Source: Porphyromonadaceae bacterium
GTDB taxonomy: Bacteria > Bacteroidota > Bacteroidia > Bacteroidales > UBA12481
DNA length: 47,424 nucleotides
NCBI GenBank assembly: GCA_007280905.1
Contig: QYQM01000144.1
Span: 1 to 47,424, forward strand
Direction of reading: 5' to 3'
In this document: piece by piece, positions 42,244-47,424 of the stretch
Layout of the letters: each line of letters starts with the position of its first letter
How positions within the stretch are numbered: the stretch's first letter is position 1
Position numbers and translations under genes: made by a program
The notes under the pieces: model-generated
What the model was told of the DNA's origin: nothing
The model's database searches: none
What the model saw: only the letters and a program-made list of their open reading frames with translations

Positions 42244-43950
42244 ATGTCAAATATCGGATCGTATGACGACCGTCTGAAAAATTTCAGCTGGTCGATTGCA
42301 GAAAAGGAACTCGGGTACAAGCCCGGAGATACTATCAATATCGGTTGGTACTGTACCGATCGGATTTGCCAGCTTGGAAAGGCCAATAAAACAGCCCTCA
42401 TCTGGGAAGGCCGCGATGAGGATAATATGCGCAAGTATTCTTTCAATGATTTGCGCATCCTGAGCAATACCTTCGGGGCATTCCTCCGGAGCCTGGGCAT
42501 TCACGACGGCGACCGGGTCTGCCTCTTCATGGACAAAGTACCCGAACTTTATATCGGGTTCCTAGGCATCCTGAAAATCGGTGCCGTTGCCCAACCGCTA
42601 TTCTCAGCCTTTGGAGATGAATCTCTGTATGTGCGGCTTGAAAATGCAGGCACAAAAGCGATAATCACCACACGGAAACATGCCTCAAAAGTTCAGAAAA
42701 TCCTCGATAAACTCCCCAAGCTGGAGCATATCATCGTGATAGATGACGAAGGCAAAAAGGCCCTGAAAGAAAAAGAAATTGCTTTCTTGCTTGACAAAGC
42801 AACTCCGGTGGAGCATTTTGATGTGTTCCCGGCCAAGGCTGAATCTCATTCGCTATTGCATTATACATCAGGCACTACCGGTCAGCCTAAGGGAGTAAAA
42901 CACGTTCACTATTCCTTGATCTCACAATACCTTACCGCTAAATGGGTACTGGATCTCCTGGATGATGATATTTACTGGTGCACGGCCGATCCGGGCTGGG
43001 TAACCGGCACCAGCTACGGAATTATAGGACCATGGAGCCTGGGCATCACCCAGTGCGTAAAGGATTCCGGGTTCTCTGCCGAAACCTGGTACCGGTTTAT
43101 CGAAAAACATAAAATATCGATGTGGTATTCAGCCCCTACCGCCATCCGTTCCCTGATGAAGGCCGGTAATGAGGTAGTGAGACAATTCGACCTTTCGTCG
43201 CTGCGCCATCTGGCCAGCGTTGGAGAACCACTTAATGCTGAGGCCGTTATCTGGTCTGATAAAATGATCGGTAAACCCTTCCACGATACCTATTGGCAAA
43301 CTGAAACCGGGTCCATCATGATCACCAATTTCCCCGGGATGAAAATCAGGCCGGGATCGATGGGCAAAGCCTTCCCGGGACTCACATCAGCCATTCTTGA
43401 TGCCGATACCTTTGAACCGATCACAGAAGTTAATAAGCCCGGACTGATTGCCTTCCGCTTCGACTGGCCGGCACGGTTAAGGACCTATTGGAACAATCAG
43501 GAAACATTCGACAAAAAATTCAAAAACGGATGGTATATCACAGGTGACCGCTCCACCATCGATAAAGATGGCTATTTCTGGTTCATCGGTCGCGATGATG
43601 ATGTAATCAATACCGGCGGCCATCTGGTCAGTCCGTTTGAAGTGGAATCGGCCCTGCTCGAGCACGAAGCCGTAGCCGAATCCGCCGTAGTTGCCAAGCC
43701 CGATGAGGTCAACATGGAGGTGGTGAAAGCATTTGTCACGCTCAAACCTGGCTTTGTTGCCAGCGATGAACTGGAACTTGAAATCATGAACTTTATCCGG
43801 AAAAAGCTCTCGCCGCTCGCCATGCCGCAGGAGATCGAATATATGGATCTTCTCCCCAAAACCCGCAGCGGAAAAATCATGCGCCGTGTACTCCACGCCA
43901 AAGAATGGGGCGAAGAGATCGGCGACATATCAACCTTGGAAAATGATTAA
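42244..43950 (+). CDS. AMP-forming acyl-CoA/acyl-ACP synthetase, acetyl-CoA-synthetase-like
   Basis: An adenylate-forming enzyme of 568 residues. The P-loop-like signature is LLHYTSGTTGQPKGVK, the adenine-site region YWQTETGSIMI, the hinge region GYFWFIGRDDDVINTGGH and the catalytic C-terminal lysine in KTRSGKIMRR. The stretch YWCTADPGWVTGTSYGIIGP is like AcsA-type acetyl-CoA synthetases. It activates a carboxylic acid to acyl-AMP and loads CoA or a carrier protein. An acyl carrier protein gene follows by 71 bases and an alpha-oxoamine synthase after that. So the true acceptor may be the ACP, with substrate length unknown. Acetate activation is the conservative alternative. Confidence 0.88.
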   Translation: MSNIGSYDDRLKNFSWSIAEKELGYKPGDTINIGWYCTDRICQLGKANKTALIWEGRDEDNMRKYSFNDLRILSNTFGAFLRSLGIHDGDRVCLFMDKVPELYIGFLGILKIGAVAQPLFSAFGDESLYVRLENAGTKAIITTRKHASKVQKILDKLPKLEHIIVIDDEGKKALKEKEIAFLLDKATPVEHFDVFPAKAESHSLLHYTSGTTGQPKGVKHVHYSLISQYLTAKWVLDLLDDDIYWCTADPGWVTGTSYGIIGPWSLGITQCVKDSGFSAETWYRFIEKHKISMWYSAPTAIRSLMKAGNEVVRQFDLSSLRHLASVGEPLNAEAVIWSDKMIGKPFHDTYWQTETGSIMITNFPGMKIRPGSMGKAFPGLTSAILDADTFEPITEVNKPGLIAFRFDWPARLRTYWNNQETFDKKFKNGWYITGDRSTIDKDGYFWFIGRDDDVINTGGHLVSPFEVESALLEHEAVAESAVVAKPDEVNMEVVKAFVTLKPGFVASDELELEIMNFIRKKLSPLAMPQEIEYMDLLPKTRSGKIMRRVLHAKEWGEEIGDISTLEND

Positions 43951-43963
43951 TATGGGACGGGAC

Positions 43964-43985
43964 GGGACGGCCTTAGTGCCGTCCC
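43964..43985. other. Hairpin between ligase and ACP genes
   Basis: GGGACGGC (43964-43971) pairs perfectly over 8 bp with GCCGTCCC (43978-43985), preceded by two more GGGAC units (43954-43963). There is no T-tract. It could partly terminate transcription or stabilise the upstream mRNA, giving different levels of ligase and ACP. Confidence 0.6.
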
Positions 43986-44021
43986 AGCCATCAGAAATAA
44001 AAATTATAAAATAATTGCATT

Positions 44022-44270
44022 ATGCCAGACATTAACGAAATGAAAAAATCCATCCTCCAGTATGTAATCAAAGAATACGCTGAGGAAGACGACGATGTGA
44101 CCTTTGATACCCCGCTGATTTCCGGCGGATTGGTTGATTCCTTTTCGATGGTTTCCCTCAAACGGTTCCTCGAGGTGAAATACAAAATCTCGATCCCCGA
44201 CGAGCGAGCCACCCCCGAAGCCTTCGACAACGTCACAAAGATTGCGAACCTGGTTTTGGAATATCTATGA
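44022..44270 (+). CDS. Dedicated acyl carrier protein
   Basis: An 82-residue acidic protein with the phosphopantetheine attachment motif GGLVDSFSMVSL, serine at position 40. Its sequence (EDDDVTFDTPLISGGLVDS ... EVKYKISIPDERATPEAFDNVTKIANLVLEYL) differs from housekeeping AcpP, which has DSLD(T/S)VE in this position. It is placed between an acyl-adenylate ligase and an alpha-oxoamine synthase, so it probably presents the acyl group to the latter. It will need a phosphopantetheinyl transferase encoded elsewhere. Confidence 0.88.
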   Translation: MPDINEMKKSILQYVIKEYAEEDDDVTFDTPLISGGLVDSFSMVSLKRFLEVKYKISIPDERATPEAFDNVTKIANLVLEYL

Positions 44271-44286
44271 TGTAATATCAATTAAA

Positions 44287-45534
44287 ATGGGATACAGCGA
44301 ACAAACCAAAAAAATCTACCGTGACCAGCTCGACGCCATTGCTCAGGCAGGCCTCTATAAGCAGGAGCGGTTTATCCATTCACCCCAGGCAGCCGATATT
44401 GAAGTGGAATTCCCGGCCGGGTCGGAGTTGAAAAAAGTCATTAACATCTGTGCAAACAATTATCTCGGATTATCCAGCCACCCTGCTGTGATCAAGGCCG
44501 CCCATGAGGGTCTCGATTCGCGCGGCTATGGGATGTCTTCCGTCCGGTTTATCTGCGGAACCCAGGATATCCACCGGGAACTGGAGGCCAGGATGACCAA
44601 ATTTCTGGGCACCGAGGATACCATCCTGTTTCCTTCGTGCATGGATGCCAATGCCGGTGTTTTTGAGGCTATTCTGACTCAGGATGACGTGATTATCTCC
44701 GACCGCCTGGTTCATGCCTCACTCGTGGATGGAATCCGGCTCTGCTCGGCCATGCACGATACGTTCAAGCACTCCAACATGGAACATCTGGAGGAAAAAC
44801 TTCAGCTTCATGCCGACAAGCGGATAAAGCTGGTGGTCAACGACGGGGTTTATTCCATGGACGGCGATATGGCAAAGGTTGATGAATTAGTCGCCCTATG
44901 TGAAAAATACGATGCCATGCTGCTGATCGATGAATCTCACTCATCCGGCTTCATCGGCAAAACCGGTCGCGGCACCCATGAACATTACGGAATGATGGGT
45001 AAAGTAGATATTATCACCACCACCTTTGGCAAAGCACTTGGCGGAGCCTCCGGCGGATGCGTGAGCGGCCGGAAGGAGATCGTTGCCATGTGCCGTCAGA
45101 AAGCACGTCCCTACCTGTTTTCCAATACGATCGCCCCGGTTGTGGTAGCCGGAGTGCTGAAAGTGCTGGATATCCTGAATGAATCAACCGAGCGCCGCGA
45201 CAAGCTCGAGCGCAATGCCGCCTATTGGCGGAAAGGCCTCACCGAAGCCGGGTTTGTTCTCAAAGAGGGCGATTCCCCCATCGTTCCGGTGATGTTGTTC
45301 AACGCCAAACTGGCCCAGGATGTCTCCCGCGACCTGTTCGCCGAAGGGGTTTATGCCGTCGGATTTTTCTTCCCGGTGGTTCCCAACGGCCAGGCCCGCA
45401 TCCGCACCCAGATCTCTGCCGGGCACGAGATTCATCATCTCGATAAAGCCCTCGGGGCCTTCCGGAAAGTGGGCAAAAAGTACGATATTCTCGGGAAGAC
45501 GAAGCAGGAGATTATTGACCGGTATGGTCAATAA
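44287..45534 (+). CDS. Alpha-oxoamine synthase, KBL/serine-palmitoyltransferase-like
   Basis: A PLP enzyme of 415 residues from ATG 44287; an upstream in-frame ATG (44242) overlaps the ACP gene and is rejected. The family motifs are conserved: NICANNYLGLSSHP, HASLVDGIRLCSAMHDTF, VNDGVYSMDGDMAKVDE, LIDESHSSGFIGKTGRG and the PLP lysine in TTTFGKALGGASGG. It is clearly related to the KBL at 40904, with differences around the substrate site (DTILFPSCMDANAGVFE, TTTFGK). Such enzymes condense an amino acid with an acyl thioester and lose CO2. An ACP gene 16 bases upstream suggests an acyl-ACP donor rather than CoA. The product is unknown; an aminoketone, sphingoid or sulfonolipid base is possible. 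Confidence 0.85.
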   Translation: MGYSEQTKKIYRDQLDAIAQAGLYKQERFIHSPQAADIEVEFPAGSELKKVINICANNYLGLSSHPAVIKAAHEGLDSRGYGMSSVRFICGTQDIHRELEARMTKFLGTEDTILFPSCMDANAGVFEAILTQDDVIISDRLVHASLVDGIRLCSAMHDTFKHSNMEHLEEKLQLHADKRIKLVVNDGVYSMDGDMAKVDELVALCEKYDAMLLIDESHSSGFIGKTGRGTHEHYGMMGKVDIITTTFGKALGGASGGCVSGRKEIVAMCRQKARPYLFSNTIAPVVVAGVLKVLDILNESTERRDKLERNAAYWRKGLTEAGFVLKEGDSPIVPVMLFNAKLAQDVSRDLFAEGVYAVGFFFPVVPNGQARIRTQISAGHEIHHLDKALGAFRKVGKKYDILGKTKQEIIDRYGQ

Positions 45535-45666
45535 AAGGCGTAAGGCTCAAGGCTCAAGGCGCAAGTAAGTTTAAAGAAATAATAAGGAAACCCAAAGGAT
45601 TAAGAGGAGCTACTACCCTTCAACCTTTTTCCTTATTACGCCTTGAGCCTTTAGCCTTGTGCCTTT
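45535..45666. repeat. Heptad-repeat hairpin element, copy C
   Basis: Left arm 45535-45568 (AAGGCG, TAAGGCTCAAGGCTC, AAGGCGCAAGTAAG), right arm 45631-45666 (CCTTATTACGCCTTGAGCC and degenerate units). Inside, AAGTAAGTTTAAAGAAATAA and CCCAAAGGATTAAG match copies A and B. It lies immediately after the stop codon of the synthase gene. Confidence 0.85.
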
Positions 45667-45671
45667 TTTAA

Positions 45672-45679
45672 TATCTTTG
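45672..45679 (+). promoter_or_regulatory. -7 box of the small exported-protein gene
   Basis: TATCTTTG is an exact TAnnTTTG match, 7 bases before ATG 45687. The transcript would be nearly leaderless from that ATG, or the true start is the next Met codon at 45744. No -33 box at the right spacing was found. Confidence 0.5.
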
Positions 45680-45686
45680 CGGCAAG

Positions 45687-45998
45687 ATGAGATTCGCTGC
45701 CGCCATACGTATCCTATTTGTGCTGATCCTGGCCTTATGCTTTATGAATCAGCATAATAGCAACATGATAAGTTCGGTCTTCGCCAATCAGGAGATGACC
45801 GGTCATCCGGTCTCAGCGGGTAGCTTTTCTTCACATGCAGTCCCTGATGTCTATCATGGCGACGATATTATTGCAGAAATGCCGTTCATGGACTGCCCGC
45901 CTGAACTGATCCGTAAGGTTGCCGTCACCTTTTTCGTACCGGCTCCGGTAATAGCCAATCCTTCCCAATGCTGGCAACCGCCGGAATTCCGCTCCTGA
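45687..45998 (+). CDS. Small hypothetical membrane or exported protein
   Basis: A protein of 103 residues with an N-terminal hydrophobic helix (MRFAAAIRILFVLILALCFM). The remainder is short and of no recognised family, with two Cys (MDCPPE and SQCWQPP) and a HGDDIIAEMPF stretch. It begins just after a perfect -7 box. It ends 71 bases before the CDF transporter gene on the same strand, so a role in metal homeostasis is conceivable but unsupported. It may not be a real gene. Confidence 0.45.
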   Translation: MRFAAAIRILFVLILALCFMNQHNSNMISSVFANQEMTGHPVSAGSFSSHAVPDVYHGDDIIAEMPFMDCPPELIRKVAVTFFVPAPVIANPSQCWQPPEFRS

Positions 45999-46019
45999 CC
46001 ATTTTTCAGTTCCCAATGC

Positions 46020-46042
46020 AGATACTTGTTTTGTAAGTATCT
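46020..46042. promoter_or_regulatory. Inverted repeat upstream of the CDF transporter, candidate operator
   Basis: AGATACTT (46020-46027) and AAGTATCT (46035-46042) are perfect reverse complements separated by GTTTTGT. The repeat ends 27 bases before the ATG at 46070. It is a plausible binding site for a metal-responsive repressor, although a small hairpin in the leader is also possible. Confidence 0.4.
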
Positions 46043-46069
46043 GATATCTAATTATTAGCATTAACATTT

Positions 46070-46957
46070 ATGGTACAAGAAAAGAACAGGGTTGCTTTTA
46101 TTTCCGTTTTGGCAGCCATATTTTTAACAGGATTTAAACTGATCGTCGGGCTGGTTACCGGAAGTCTGGGAATTCTTTCAGAGGCCCTGCACTCCGGGCT
46201 CGACCTGGTTGCAGCTGTGATCACCCTTTTCGCAGTTAAAGTTTCAGACCGGCCAGCCGACAAGAATCATCATTACGGACACGGGAAAGTGGAAAACCTT
46301 AGTGCACTGATCGAAACCCTGTTGTTATTCATCACCTGTTTCTGGATCATTTACGAAGCCATGCACCGCCTGATCCTGGGTAAAACGGAAATTGAAGTGA
46401 CCGCCTGGAGCTACATTGTCGTCGTCTCTTCCATTATTATCGATTTCTCCAGATCCAGGGCGCTGAGCCGTGTTGCCAAAAAATATAACAGCCAGGCCCT
46501 CGAAGCCGATGCGCTCCACTTCTCCACGGATATCTGGAGTTCAAGTGTGGTTCTGCTGGGCCTCATCTGCGCCAATTTCGGATTCTTCTTTGCCGATTCT
46601 GTCGCAGCCCTGGTAGTGGCCATGATTGTGATCTATGTATGCTATAAACTGGGAAAGCGTTCGATTGACATGCTGCTCGACCGGGTATCACCGGAAATTC
46701 AGGAAAAGATTGAAAACTCAATCAATCACGTAACCGAAATTACTCATTACCACGATCTTAAAATCCGTTCGTCGGGTGCTGATACGTTTGTTGAGGTTTG
46801 CATTCATGTCAAGCCCGGACTAAGCATCGACGAAGCGCACCAAATCTCTCATCACGTTGACGATGAGATTAAAAAGAATGTCACCCGGGCTCATGTGCAT
46901 ATTCATACTGAACCGGAGACCGAGACTGAAATTGCCGATCCGATTATAAACAAATAA
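46070..46957 (+). CDS. Cation diffusion facilitator (CDF) metal transporter
   Basis: A protein of 295 residues with six membrane helices (about 10-205) and a cytoplasmic C-terminal domain (about 210-290). The metal sites are visible as EALHSGLDLV in helix 2 and ADALHFSTDIWSS in helix 5, each with His and Asp at the expected spacing, plus HHYGHGKVE in the helix 2-3 loop. The C-terminal domain has the typical HVTEITHYHDLKIRSSGADTFVEVCIHV and HISHHVDDEIKK-like pattern. It exports Zn2+ or related divalent metals in exchange for protons. A zinc-ribbon protein gene is 11 bases downstream. Confidence 0.93.
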   Translation: MVQEKNRVAFISVLAAIFLTGFKLIVGLVTGSLGILSEALHSGLDLVAAVITLFAVKVSDRPADKNHHYGHGKVENLSALIETLLLFITCFWIIYEAMHRLILGKTEIEVTAWSYIVVVSSIIIDFSRSRALSRVAKKYNSQALEADALHFSTDIWSSSVVLLGLICANFGFFFADSVAALVVAMIVIYVCYKLGKRSIDMLLDRVSPEIQEKIENSINHVTEITHYHDLKIRSSGADTFVEVCIHVKPGLSIDEAHQISHHVDDEIKKNVTRAHVHIHTEPETETEIADPIINK

Positions 46958-46968
46958 AAAATACTGAA

Positions 46969-47259
46969 ATGGATTGTCCAATCTGCAAAGTGCCACTCGT
47001 AATGGCCGATAAACAAGGTATCGAAATCGATTACTGTCCGACCTGCCGGGGTATCTGGCTCGATCGTGGTGAGCTCGAGAAGCTCATTGAACGATCCGTC
47101 CAGCCCTATCCTTCACAGCAGGGAAATTTTTATTCTGAAGGCAATCGCCCGTTTGATCATCATGATAAACATGACGATGAGCATGGCTCTCACGGCGGGT
47201 ACGACCAGTATGGCCGCAAAAAGAAAAGGGGACTGTTGGGGGATTTGTTCGACTTTTAG
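46969..47259 (+). CDS. zf-TFIIB-type zinc-ribbon protein
   Basis: A 96-residue protein with an N-terminal zinc ribbon of the CPxC-x(n)-CPxCRGIWLDRGELEKLIE form, in which CPICKVPLVM and CPTCRGIWLDRGEL supply the four cysteines. The C-terminal half is histidine- and aspartate-rich (FDHHDKHDDEHGSHGGYDQYG) and ends KKKRGLLGDLFDF. The family occurs widely in bacteria without known function. It follows the CDF transporter by 11 bases, so the two are probably co-expressed; the His-rich region may bind metal. Confidence 0.85.
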   Translation: MDCPICKVPLVMADKQGIEIDYCPTCRGIWLDRGELEKLIERSVQPYPSQQGNFYSEGNRPFDHHDKHDDEHGSHGGYDQYGRKKKRGLLGDLFDF

Positions 47260-47283
47260 CAGAGACGCATAATTATCCGTCCC

Positions 47284-47396
47284 TACTTGCGCCTTGAGCC
47301 TTACTTGCGCCTTGAGCCTTGAGCCTTGAGCCTTGAGCCTTGAGCCTTGAGCCTTGAGCCTTGAGCCTTGAGCCTTGAGCCTTGAGCCTTGAGCCT
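47284..47396. repeat. Long heptad array at the window end
   Basis: 113 bp of GAGCCTT units (with GCGCCTT and ACTT at the left, 47284-47310), the GCCTTGA orientation. It holds about a dozen near-identical tandem units, the most homogeneous of the window. The facing arm is not seen within the window, so it may lie beyond the edge, or this is a solitary array. The remaining bases to 47424 show nothing else. Confidence 0.92.
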
Positions 47397-47424
47397 TTAT
47401 TTATATATTAGCCTCATGATATAC

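Noticed and set aside
44242-44286. Upstream start for the second alpha-oxoamine synthase
   Set aside because: Overlaps the ACP gene and adds residues unlike the family; ATG 44287 aligns with KBL starts.

Overview
The window looks like a chromosomal segment of an environmental, T9SS-bearing member of the Bacteroidota, probably Bacteroidales/Marinilabiliales-like. The evidence is a SusC/SusD pair, T9SS C-terminal sorting domains (FPNP motifs), 6-bladed beta-propeller lipoproteins, DUF4252 and PepSY-like proteins, promoters of the TTTG / TAnnTTTG type and few Shine-Dalgarno sequences. I see no rRNA, tRNA or CRISPR array. All family names come from reading motifs; no database search was run.

Layout. 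(1) 123-3944: an OmpR-type two-component pair, a PepSY-like protein and an outer-membrane-type protein. (2) 4163-21220: a polysaccharide utilisation locus for a beta-1,3-glucan (laminarin-like). It has a membrane Y_Y_Y/LuxR sensor-regulator, SusC, SusD, a PKD lipoprotein, a multidomain GH26/GH5-like + CBM6 protein whose catalytic domains look internally deleted, a BglX-type GH3 and two GH16 enzymes. Endo-acting GH16 enzymes would cut the glucan outside, SusCD would import the oligomers and GH3 would finish them. (3) 21414-30565: an accessory zone with two orphan DUF4143-type ATPases behind repeat or palindrome operators, an ECF sigma / anti-sigma / DUF4252 operon, one intact and one broken toxin-antitoxin pair, a truncated S37-type peptidase, and three 6-bladed beta-propeller lipoproteins, two with frameshifts at A-tracts. 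(4) 30792-36216: a PQQ-like propeller, a secreted protein with a membrane-bound LuxR regulator, a dense repeat cluster, an OmpH/Skp-like chaperone and a HipBA module. (5) 36263-42091: gltX, a four-helix-bundle (S23/IVS-type) gene, a DUF5009 membrane acyltransferase, and divergent threonine dehydrogenase and kbl. (6) 42244-45534: an acyl-adenylate ligase, a dedicated acyl carrier protein and a second alpha-oxoamine synthase. (7) 45687-end: a small exported protein, a CDF metal transporter and a zinc-ribbon protein.

The most striking feature is a dispersed repeat family built from 7-bp units (AAGGCTC / AAGGCGC and the reverse complement). Units are stacked in arrays, punctuated by AAGT, and arranged as facing inverted arms. 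Three copies (3956-4110, 4116/24116-24260, 45535-45666) are compact hairpin elements of about 130-155 bp with a shared internal sequence. One pair of arms (37875-38040 and 38482-38550) encloses the four-helix-bundle gene. Another pair (36452-36486 and 36691-36747) sits in frame inside gltX. One element marks the exact truncation point of the peptidase gene. I read this as a mobile, IVS-like or MITE-like element system in which the four-helix-bundle gene may be the coding (autonomous) member. The arrangement is directly visible; mobility and function are inference. (The second compact copy is at 24116-24260.)
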